From Geomonas diazotrophica (GTDB lineage: Bacteria > Desulfobacterota > Desulfuromonadia > Geobacterales > Geobacteraceae): DNA of 64,000 bases. Positions 24,111-32,918 of this stretch are shown here, piece by piece. The translations under genes and the position numbers were made by a program. Within the stretch, counting starts at the first letter, position 1. Every line of letters starts with the position of its first letter. The notes below the pieces were generated by a model, which saw only the letters and a list, made by a program, of their open reading frames with translations, did not search any database and was not told the DNA's origin. The stretch lies in the NCBI RefSeq assembly GCF_018919385.1, contig NZ_JAHLMF010000001.1, positions 1 through 64,000 on the forward strand, in the 5' to 3' direction.

Positions 24111-24776
24111 ATGTCGGATCGTTGCAAGTTCAAGCAGTACGTCTGGGAACTGCCGCTGCGCTGGTTTCACTGGATCAACGTGCTCGCCATCGTGCTCCTG
24201 TCGGGAACCGGCTTCCTGATCGGGCACCCGGTCACGCTCGGGAGCACCCCCAGCGACTACGCCATGGGGTGGATCCGCCTGATTCACTTCGTCGCGGCCT
24301 ACGCCTTCACCGTGAGCGTCGCCTCGCGCGTGGTCTGGTCTTTCATCGGCAACGAGCACGCCAGCTGGCGCGCCTTCTTCCCCATGTTCAGCGCCAAGGG
24401 GAGGGAAAAGCTGCGGCACATGATACGCTACTACACGCTGCAAACGCACCAGGTGCCGGAAACGGTGGGGCACAACCCGCTGGCGACCACGGCCTATTTC
24501 GCGCTCTTTCTGGTCTACCTGGGCATGATCCTCACCGGCTTCGCCATGTACGCCACCCATGCACCCGGGGGGGTGATGTTCAGGTCGCTTGGTTTCATGT
24601 ACTCCCACTTCTCCCTGCAGGGGATGCGCCTTGCCCACCATTTCGGGATGTGGCTCATTTTCGGCTTCGTCATCAACCACATCTACAGCGCTTGGCTGAT
24701 GGACATCAAGGAGCACGGCGGCGAAATCTCCAGCATGTTCAGCGGTTACAAGTTCACCGTGAAAAAAGGAGAATAA
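24111..24776 (+). CDS. hyaB: Hydrogenase cytochrome b subunit
   Basis: A 221-residue membrane protein with four to five helices, from ATG 24111 preceded by GGGGAGG. His residues expected as haem ligands are seen in LRWFHWINVLAIV, RLIHFVAAYAF and the late helix MRLAHHFGMWLIFGFVINHIY. It matches the HyaC/HupC cytochrome b family; the symbol follows the Geobacter hyaSLBP naming. It takes electrons from the small subunit and reduces quinone. A gap of 183 bases with two palindromic repeats separates it from the protease gene. Confidence 0.92.
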   Translation: MSDRCKFKQYVWELPLRWFHWINVLAIVLLSGTGFLIGHPVTLGSTPSDYAMGWIRLIHFVAAYAFTVSVASRVVWSFIGNEHASWRAFFPMFSAKGREKLRHMIRYYTLQTHQVPETVGHNPLATTAYFALFLVYLGMILTGFAMYATHAPGGVMFRSLGFMYSHFSLQGMRLAHHFGMWLIFGFVINHIYSAWLMDIKEHGGEISSMFSGYKFTVKKGE

Positions 24777-24814
24777 CCTCCTGGATTCCCTCTCCAAAAA
24801 CCCGACGCCAAAAT

Positions 24815-24912
24815 CCCCTCACCCTAGCCCTCTCCCAGAGGGAGAGGGGATTGTAAGAGCCGGGGGGGGCGGAAGATCGCACAAGCCTCTCCCCGGAGGG
24901 AGAGGGAATTGT
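24815..24912. repeat. Two REP-like palindromes inside the hydrogenase operon (family B)
   Basis: CCCTCTCCC-AGA-GGGAGAGGG (24828-24848, preceded by CCCCTCACCCTAG) and CCTCTCCC-CGGA-GGGAGAGG (24886-24905). Each is followed by the tract GGRATTGTAAGAG, so the pair is a duplication. They match the block upstream of the operon. Such hairpins between genes can stabilise upstream mRNA and reduce expression of the downstream gene. Confidence 0.75.
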
Positions 24913-24959
24913 AAGAGTCGGGAGGCGGAGATCATACCTAATAAAAGGAGAACGAACAC

Positions 24960-25493
24960 GTGGCGGCTAACTCCGTGAAGAACGCACCGAAGGTCCTGGT
25001 GCTTGGCGTAGGAAACGTGGTGATGGGCGACGACGGCGTCGGCATACGGGTGGTGCAGCAGCTGCAGCGGGAGTACCGCTTCCCCAAGGGCGTCGAGATC
25101 GTCGACGGCGGGACCCTGGGGCTCGACCTCCTCCCGGTGCTGGAGGGGAGGAGCCACCTGATCATGGTCGACGCCGTGGAAACGGGAAAGGAGCCGGGGA
25201 CCTGCGTGCGGCTCTCCGGGGAGGAGCTCCCGATCGCCCTGGAGACCAAGATCTCGCCGCACCAGATGGGGCTCAAGGACCTCCTTTCGGTGGCGCGGCT
25301 CATGGGGCAGGCCCCGGGCAAGATGGTGCTGATCGGCGTGCAGCCGGGAAACATCGAGATGGGGACCGAGCTTACCCACGAGGTATCGCTGCAGGTGGAG
25401 AGCATGAAGGGGGCGGTGCTGAAGGAGCTTACCGCCTACGGCGTCCAGTGCCGTCCGGTCTCCCGCGCGGTCAACGACGAGTACAGGGACTAG
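24960..25493 (+). CDS. hyaP: Hydrogenase maturation protease
   Basis: A 177-residue HyaD/HupD-type endopeptidase starting at GTG 24960 with AAAAGGAG upstream. The motif VLGVGNVVMGDDGVGIRVV is typical, and the three nickel-recognising residues are present: an acidic residue in GDDG, the Asp in LIMVDAVE and the His in SPHQMGLKDLL. It cuts the C-terminal tail of the large subunit once nickel is inserted. Last gene of hyaSLBP; the other maturation factors (hypABCDEF) are not in the window. Confidence 0.92.
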   Translation: MAANSVKNAPKVLVLGVGNVVMGDDGVGIRVVQQLQREYRFPKGVEIVDGGTLGLDLLPVLEGRSHLIMVDAVETGKEPGTCVRLSGEELPIALETKISPHQMGLKDLLSVARLMGQAPGKMVLIGVQPGNIEMGTELTHEVSLQVESMKGAVLKELTAYGVQCRPVSRAVNDEYRD

Positions 25494-25497
25494 CACC

Positions 25498-25932
25498 GTG
25501 ACGGTAAGGCCTGCAGCTCCTGCACCGCGCGGTTGCGATCACCACCGTTGCCTGCTCATCCCCGCGGAGGGGGGAGGCAGGGAGGGGGGCTCGATCCTCG
25601 GGCCTCCCGCGCTTGCTCTTTTCGCCATGCTCGCGCTGCTCTCCGGCTGCACCGACTCCCCGCCCCCGGGGCCGCCCCCCGCGGCCAGCGCACGCGGCGA
25701 ACAGCTCTTCAAGGAGCGCTGCGCCCCCTGTCACCCCGACGGCGGCAACGTCATCAATCCCAGGAAGACCCTGCACGGCGGCGTGCTGGCCGACAACGGC
25801 ATCACCACGTCCGCCGGCATCATAGCCAGGATGCGCAACCCCGGCCCCGGGATGGCCCGCTTCGACCGAGGCACCATCCCGGACGCCGACGCCCGCCTCA
25901 TCGCCGAATACATCCTCGCCACCTACCGCTGA
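25498..25932 (+). CDS. Small c-type cytochrome lipoprotein
   Basis: Up to 144 residues from GTG 25498, four bases after hyaP. The N-terminus is unsure: a lipobox LALFAMLALLSGC appears only about 40 residues in, and that upstream part is coded by a GC-rich, repeat-like stretch, so a later start is possible. The mature part has one haem c motif (CAPCH, in LFKERCAPCHPDGGN), conserved Gly/Asn residues around it and a Met (NPGPGMARF) suited as distal ligand. It looks like a class I monohaem cytochrome anchored to a membrane. Cotranscription with the hydrogenase genes is possible, but no partnership is proven. Confidence 0.75.
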   Translation: MTVRPAAPAPRGCDHHRCLLIPAEGGGREGGSILGPPALALFAMLALLSGCTDSPPPGPPPAASARGEQLFKERCAPCHPDGGNVINPRKTLHGGVLADNGITTSAGIIARMRNPGPGMARFDRGTIPDADARLIAEYILATYR

Positions 25933-26055
25933 CCGCAGTCCGCGCGACAGGGCCGCCCCACCGGCCACCGGATTAGAGCCCCCTCGTTTTTGCTTATTTA
26001 CTTTATGCGAACTGTGGCATATATTCCGTCCGCCATTACTTCAGCGGGGAGTGCC

Positions 26056-27381
26056 ATGGGCCTTTTCGAAAAGTTCGAGTTCGAGCAGATGGACGGCCAG
26101 CAGGACCAGCCGGAGCGCTCCCTGCGCGGCTGGCAGGAGGGGGAGACCCTCACCATCAGGTACCGGCTCTGGCCCAAGCTCACCACGCTCATCACGCCGT
26201 TCATCCTGTTCCCCTTCTTCCAGCTCTTCCTGGAGGAGGGCTTCTTCGTCTTCCAGATCATCTGCGTCATCGCCCTGGTGGCCTGCCTGGAGATCGGCTC
26301 GGACTGCCTGCTCACCCAGGAGGTCATGCTCACCCCGGACCGGATCTACAAGAAGGGGATCCTGGGCATCCAGGAGATACCCGTCTACGACCTGAAGCTG
26401 CACGTGAACAAGCAGCAGGACCTGAAACTCTGCCACGGTTCGGAAAAGAACCCGCGCGAGTCGATCAAGGTGTACCGGTACCTGATCAGCGAGGATGATT
26501 TTGCCGACGCTTTGGGCTACCTGCAGGACGTCCACCATGTCAGCTTCACCGGCCGGACCTCCGGCGCCACCGAATCCCGCTGCAGCAAGATCGCCCTGGA
26601 CCAGTTCATGAAGGCCGCGGGGAGCTACCGTCTCATGGCCGGTTTTTTCCTGCTGTTCGCCCTCATCGCCATATTCACCGTCGGGCTCTCCAACGTCTTC
26701 ATGGGGATGGCCCTTTCCCTCCCCGCCTACCCGATCCGGGTCTCCGGCATCGCCCTCGCCGTCTCCGGCTTCTTCCTGATCAGGCACTGGAGCGCCCCCT
26801 CCCGCCGCAGCGGCGAGGCAGGGGTGGCACCGGTCATGGACCGGCTGGAGCGCGCGGATCTGAACGCCTTCTACTGCGCCACGGTTGCCGTGGTCGTCGC
26901 GGCTTTGGGCCTGACGCTCTTCGCCCTGTTCGGCAACGCCCTCGACCTGTACCTCTTCATGATCGTGGCATGGTTCTACTTCCGGGACGGCTACCCGCGC
27001 CTTTCCACCTGGGAGCGGCTCTCGGCCGGAAAGACCGCTCCGGAGAGCGCCGCCGTCCCGGCGCAGCTACTGCCGCGGCGCTCCCTGCAGATCTCCCTGG
27101 TGCTCATGGGGGCACTGGCCGTCGTGAGCTATGGCGAGGAGAACCACTACCTCTACGCCAACAAGAAGGACTGCCAGGACGACTGGGGCGACGCGGCCTG
27201 CCGTGAACTCCCCGGTGACGCCAATGCTTCGGGCGGCGGCAGCTATGGAGGCGGGGCGCACTACTACGGGCCGCGCTACGGCAGCGGTACCGGCAGGGCC
27301 ACCCGCGCCATGGGGGTGACCAGCGTGAGCCGCGGGGGCTTCGGCTCGCTGGGCGGCTTCCACGCCGGCTTCGGGGGGTAG
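26056..27381 (+). CDS. Membrane protein with YgiB/YjfM (DUF1190)-like C-terminus
   Basis: A 441-residue protein from ATG 26056 (GGGGAG upstream); earlier in-frame starts lack a site. Residues ~30-150 resemble a bacterial PH-like module with two hydrophobic segments (TTLITPFILFPFFQLF, VFQIICVIALVACLEI). Two or three more segments follow at ~195-255 and ~280-320. The C-terminal ~90 residues match the periplasmic YgiB/YjfM family: KKDCQDDWGDAACREL, a Gly/Tyr-rich stretch (HYYGPRYGSGTG) and the end SVSRGGFGSLGGFHAGFGG. E. coli encodes YgiB next to the glutathionylspermidine-synthetase-like YgiC, and the same partner follows here three bases later. The fusion to a multi-span membrane module is unusual. 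Confidence 0.7.
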   Translation: MGLFEKFEFEQMDGQQDQPERSLRGWQEGETLTIRYRLWPKLTTLITPFILFPFFQLFLEEGFFVFQIICVIALVACLEIGSDCLLTQEVMLTPDRIYKKGILGIQEIPVYDLKLHVNKQQDLKLCHGSEKNPRESIKVYRYLISEDDFADALGYLQDVHHVSFTGRTSGATESRCSKIALDQFMKAAGSYRLMAGFFLLFALIAIFTVGLSNVFMGMALSLPAYPIRVSGIALAVSGFFLIRHWSAPSRRSGEAGVAPVMDRLERADLNAFYCATVAVVVAALGLTLFALFGNALDLYLFMIVAWFYFRDGYPRLSTWERLSAGKTAPESAAVPAQLLPRRSLQISLVLMGALAVVSYGEENHYLYANKKDCQDDWGDAACRELPGDANASGGGSYGGGAHYYGPRYGSGTGRATRAMGVTSVSRGGFGSLGGFHAGFGG

Positions 27382-27384
27382 CCG

Positions 27385-28518
27385 GTGCAAAGGATCGCGG
27401 TGACGCCGCGCGACAATTGGCAGGAACGGGTGGAGTCGGTGGGCATGCTCTACCACACCATCGACGGCGCGCCGTACTGGGACGAGTCCGCCTGCTACCG
27501 GTTCACGCGCGCCGAGATCGACACGATCGACGTCGCCACCGCCGAGCTGCACTCGCTCTGCCTGCAGGCCGTGGAGGAGGTGATCCGGCGCGACCTCTTC
27601 GCAAAGCTCCGTATCCCGAAGGAGTTCGCCGCGAAGGTGATCGACTCCTGGGAGAACGACGAGCCCACCCTCTACGGCCGCTTCGACCTGGTCTGGGACG
27701 GCAACGGCGCACCCAAGATGTACGAGTACAACGCGGACACCCCCACCTCGCTCCTGGAGGCGAGCGTGGTGCAGTGGTTCTGGCTTCGGGAGACCCGCCC
27801 CGACCACGACCAGTTCAATTCCATCCACGAAAAGCTGATCCGCTTCTGGCAGCGCTGGCCCGGCCTGGAACGGACGCCGGTCCACTTCGCCTGCGCCGGC
27901 GACGCGATCGAGGACCTGGGCAACCTGGAATACCTGCGCGACACCGCACTGCAGGGGGGAGCGCGCACGCGCAGGCTCTTCATCGAGGAGATCGGCTGGG
28001 ACAGCGCCAGGATGGACTTCGTCGACCTGGACGAGGCGCCCATCAGGGTCCTGTTCAAGCTCTACCCGTGGGAGTGGATGATCCGCGAGGAGTTCGGCCG
28101 CCACCTCACCCGGGCGAGGATCCGTCTGCTGGAGCCCGCCTGGAAGATGGTGCTCAGCAACAAGGGGATTCTCCCCATCCTGTGGGATCTGTTCGAAGGG
28201 CACCCGAACCTTTTGCAGGCAAGCTTCGAGGAGCGCCCCATGCAGGGGGAGTTTGTCCGTAAGCCGCTCTTCTCCCGGGAAGGCAGCAACATCGAGATCC
28301 ACCGGGAAGGGGGCGTGCTCAGCACCCCCGGCAGCTACGGCGGCGACGGCTGCATCCTGCAGCGCTACCAGCCGCTCCCCTGTTTCGGCGGCAACTACCC
28401 GGTGATCGGCTCCTGGGTGATCGACGGCGACCCCGCCGGGATCGGCATCCGCGAGGACGCAACGGAGATCACCACCAACGGCAGCAGGTTCCTGCCGCAC
28501 TACTTCGTGGAGGGGTGA
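27385..28518 (+). CDS. Glutathionylspermidine synthase-like ATP-grasp protein (YgiC/YjfC family)
   Basis: A 377-residue protein from GTG 27385. It fits the GSP_synth ATP-grasp family: WDESACYRFTRAEID near the start, YGRFDLVWDGNGAPKMYEYNADTPTSLLEASVVQW (catalytic N-A-D-T-P-T) and late residues KPLFSREGSNI plus GSWVIDGDPAGIGIRED for ATP and metal binding. It lacks the amidase domain of true Gss. The E. coli homologues YgiC and YjfC have no settled substrate; ligation of an amine to a peptide-like acid is the family chemistry. It lies between the YgiB-like gene and a DUF350 gene, the same trio as yjfL-yjfM-yjfC. Confidence 0.88.
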   Translation: MQRIAVTPRDNWQERVESVGMLYHTIDGAPYWDESACYRFTRAEIDTIDVATAELHSLCLQAVEEVIRRDLFAKLRIPKEFAAKVIDSWENDEPTLYGRFDLVWDGNGAPKMYEYNADTPTSLLEASVVQWFWLRETRPDHDQFNSIHEKLIRFWQRWPGLERTPVHFACAGDAIEDLGNLEYLRDTALQGGARTRRLFIEEIGWDSARMDFVDLDEAPIRVLFKLYPWEWMIREEFGRHLTRARIRLLEPAWKMVLSNKGILPILWDLFEGHPNLLQASFEERPMQGEFVRKPLFSREGSNIEIHREGGVLSTPGSYGGDGCILQRYQPLPCFGGNYPVIGSWVIDGDPAGIGIREDATEITTNGSRFLPHYFVEG

Positions 28519-28519
28519 G

Positions 28520-28936
28520 ATGAATTCGGTAACGGTGGTGGAGTCCCTGGGGGGAGTGAACGGCTACTTCCTGAATTTGCTGGCTGCAGCACTGCTGGTG
28601 GCCCTTTTCTGCGTGATCTACGTGCGCATCACCCCCTACCCGGAGTTCAAACTGATAGCCGAGGGCAAGGTGGCGCCTGCCGTCAGCTTCGCAGGCGCGC
28701 TGCTTGGATTCGTCATATCCCTCGCCAGCGCCATCTCCCACAGCGTCTCGTTTCTGGACATGCTGGTCTGGGCCGCCGTTGCCCTCCTGGTCCAGCTGCT
28801 GGTGTTCCTCGTACTGCGCCTGCTCTTCGCCGACTTGAGCCGCGCCATCGCCGGCAACGTGCTGGCCCCGGCCATCCTGCTCGGAGCACTCTCCCTGGCC
28901 GCCGGCATCCTGAGCGCCGCCTGCATGACCTACTAG
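28520..28936 (+). CDS. DUF350 (YjfL-like) membrane protein
   Basis: A 138-residue protein with four membrane helices (FLNLLAAALLVALFCVIY, APAVSFAGALLGFVISLASA, FLDMLVWAAVALLVQLLVFLVLRLL, AILLGALSLAAGILSAACM), in two similar halves as is usual for DUF350. It begins one base after the ATP-grasp gene. Association of DUF350, YgiB/YjfM and YgiC/YjfC proteins is seen in other bacteria and suggests a membrane-linked complex or pathway, not yet defined. Confidence 0.85.
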   Translation: MNSVTVVESLGGVNGYFLNLLAAALLVALFCVIYVRITPYPEFKLIAEGKVAPAVSFAGALLGFVISLASAISHSVSFLDMLVWAAVALLVQLLVFLVLRLLFADLSRAIAGNVLAPAILLGALSLAAGILSAACMTY

Positions 28937-28988
28937 AACCGCCCCCGCGGCAACGAGACCGGGGGGAACGTCGCACCGGCGCCCCCAC

Positions 28989-29070
28989 GCCTTCTCTCCT
29001 GCCTTCTCTCCACGCCTTCTCTCCTGCCTTCTCTCCTGCCTTCTCTCCTGCCTTCTCTCCTGCCTTCTCC
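28989..29070. repeat. 12-bp tandem repeat, about 6.7 copies
   Basis: The unit GCCTTCTCTCCT is repeated from 28989, with one slightly irregular junction at 29011-29013 and perfect copies at 29014-29061. It lies in the 364-base gap between the DUF350 gene and modA and codes for nothing recognisable. The rest of the gap holds only the leader of modA. Copy number is likely to vary between strains. Confidence 0.85.
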
Positions 29071-29300
29071 TTCTCCCGTCGCCCCCTCCGCTCCCGCTCC
29101 CTGCCGGATCACTTGGCAACTGCCCCTTTTTCCGGCAGCCCCACCTCGCCGACCACCCTGTTCTTCCTTCCAAACACCCTTCATCATTGAGGATGAGGCT
29201 GCACCGGCAACGATGGCACACGTTATGTAACCGGGGCAACGACGGCCAACACCGCGGACATTCCCGCACCCGTCCCATTTCGACAACAAAGGAGCACGCC

Positions 29301-30041
29301 ATGAGAAAACTGTTGATCCAGGTAGCCTCGTCCCTCTTCGTCCTGTTGCTGCTCTCCGCTCCTGCCCTGGCTGGAGAGGTCGCTGTTTCTGCCGCCGCCA
29401 GTCTCAAGGAGGCGGTGAACGAGCTCGCCGAGCGCTTCGCGAAAGCGCACCCCGGCGTCAGGATCGTGCCGAACTACGGGGCTTCCGGCACCCTCGCGAA
29501 GCAGATCGAGAGCGGCGCCCCGGCCGACATCTTCATCGCGGCCAACGAGGAGTGGATGACCTACCTGAAGCAAAGGAGACTGGTTTCCGCCAGCGACACA
29601 CTTGCCTGCAACACCCTCGTCTTCGCCGGCAGCACCGAGAAAAAGGTAACCGGCATGCACGACCTCGCCGCGCTGGGGAGGATCGCCATGGGAAGCCCCA
29701 AGAGCGTCCCCGCCGGCGAGTACGCAACCGAGGCCATCAGCAAAGCCGGCCTGACGCAGCAACTGAGCGGGAAGCTGGTGTTCGCCAAGGACGTCAGGGA
29801 AAGCATGATGTACGCCGAGCGAGGCGAAGTCGAAGGGGCCTTCGTCTACCGCACCGACGCCCTGCTGGGAAGGCGTGCCCGGATCCTCTTCACCGTGCCG
29901 CAGCAGCTCTATCCGCGCATCAGCTACCCCATGGCGCTCACGACGTCTGCTGCGGGAAAGAGCGAGGCGGCCGCTTTTATCCGGTACCTCAAAGGGCCCG
30001 AGGCTGTGTCTGTCTTGAGAAAGTACGGGTTCAGTTTTTAA
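29301..30041 (+). CDS. modA: Molybdate-binding periplasmic protein ModA
   Basis: A 246-residue protein from ATG 29301 with AAAGGAG upstream. A Sec signal (LLIQVASSLFVLLLLSAPALA-G) precedes the mature domain. Characteristic motifs are VAVSAAASLKEAVNELAERF, PNYGASGTLAKQIESGAPADIFIAANEEWM, MGSPKSVPAGEYATEAI and GAFVYRTDAL, which contain the Ser, Ala, Val and Tyr residues that bind the oxyanion. Binds molybdate or tungstate for an ABC importer. modB and modC are not next to it, which is unusual. GTTATGTAAC at 29221-29230 could be a degenerate ModE-type half-palindrome. Confidence 0.92.
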   Translation: MRKLLIQVASSLFVLLLLSAPALAGEVAVSAAASLKEAVNELAERFAKAHPGVRIVPNYGASGTLAKQIESGAPADIFIAANEEWMTYLKQRRLVSASDTLACNTLVFAGSTEKKVTGMHDLAALGRIAMGSPKSVPAGEYATEAISKAGLTQQLSGKLVFAKDVRESMMYAERGEVEGAFVYRTDALLGRRARILFTVPQQLYPRISYPMALTTSAAGKSEAAAFIRYLKGPEAVSVLRKYGFSF

Positions 30042-30220
30042 CCATAAATTAATTGAAGAATTGAAATAGCGCACTGGCATCACCGAGACGTTGGTCACTA
30101 TAAACCTCTTTTTTTGCGCTACAATATATGAATTAGGGGGCTGGCAAGAAATCTATTTGAGAGCGACAAATTATCTGATAATAATGCCCATCGACTCAAG
30201 CAAGAGATCTAGACCCGAGC

Positions 30221-32152
<1,932 letters not shown>

Positions 32153-32181
32153 GCAGACTTCCTGGTCGCATCGAGGGCCCG

Positions 32182-32781
32182 GTGGGTAAAAAAACCGTTC
32201 TTGTCGTAGATGACACCATCGACAATCTCATCATCCTCTACAAGGTGCTTCGATCCGAGTACGAAGTCATCGGCGCCAACAGCGGCGCCGAGGCGCTGCG
32301 ACTGGTCCAATCCACCCCTCCCGACCTGATCCTTTTGGACATCATGATGCCGGAAATGGACGGCTACGAGGTGTGCCGCCTGCTCAAACAGGACCCGCTG
32401 CTGCGGGACATTCCGGTCATGTTCATCACAGCGCTCAACGAGGAGGTCGATGAGACGCGCGGGTTCGAGGCGGGTGCGGTCGATTTCATCAACAAACCGA
32501 TCAAGCCGGCCATCCTCGCCCGCCGGGTGGCGGTGCACCTCGAGCTGCGGTCCCAGAAAGAGGCACTGCAGCGCCGGAACCAGGAATTGCAGGCTGCCCT
32601 CTCCAGGGTCAAGGAACTTTCCGGACTCCTCCCCATCTGCATGACATGCAAGAAGATCCGCGACGACCAGGGGTACTGGAACCAGTTGGAGTCGTACATC
32701 TCGGAACACTCCGAGGTTCTCTTCAGCCACAGTTACTGCCCCGAGTGTGCCGAGGTCGCCATGACGGACTTTCTCAAGTAA
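32182..32781 (+). CDS. Response regulator with C-terminal Cys-rich module
   Basis: A 199-residue protein from GTG 32182. Receiver domain 1-122 with VLVVDDT, LILLDIMMPEMDGYEV and INKPIKP. A coiled-coil linker (~125-150) leads to KELSGLLPICMTCKKIRDDQGYWNQLESYI, then FSHSYCPECAEVAM. This ~50-residue tail with two CxxC pairs is often seen at the end of Geobacteraceae signalling proteins and could bind a metal or serve as a redox switch. No DNA-binding domain. Encoded directly after the hybrid kinase, which is its probable phosphodonor. Confidence 0.9.
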   Translation: MGKKTVLVVDDTIDNLIILYKVLRSEYEVIGANSGAEALRLVQSTPPDLILLDIMMPEMDGYEVCRLLKQDPLLRDIPVMFITALNEEVDETRGFEAGAVDFINKPIKPAILARRVAVHLELRSQKEALQRRNQELQAALSRVKELSGLLPICMTCKKIRDDQGYWNQLESYISEHSEVLFSHSYCPECAEVAMTDFLK

Positions 32782-32845
32782 AGGGCTTACTCTTCTCGGA
32801 CGACATCTTTACGAAGTTTCCCTTTGTCCACTTCCTTTTCCCTCA

Positions 32846-32873
32846 TTGACACTTTTCCCGGATACTCTATTAA
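32846..32873 (+). promoter_or_regulatory. Promoter for the PocR hybrid kinase
   Basis: TTGACA (32846-32851), a 16-base spacer and TATTAA (32868-32873), about 45 bases before the start codon. Confidence 0.55.
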
Positions 32874-32918
32874 GTAATAAAGGCTAACGCCGTGACGGCT
32901 CTTACATAGCGGACTTGA

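Noticed and set aside
22224-24797. Long minus-strand open frame across the hydrogenase genes
   Set aside because: Antisense to hyaL with no family motifs and typical shadow composition.
28989-29070. Possible CRISPR array
   Set aside because: 12-base units are contiguous without spacers.
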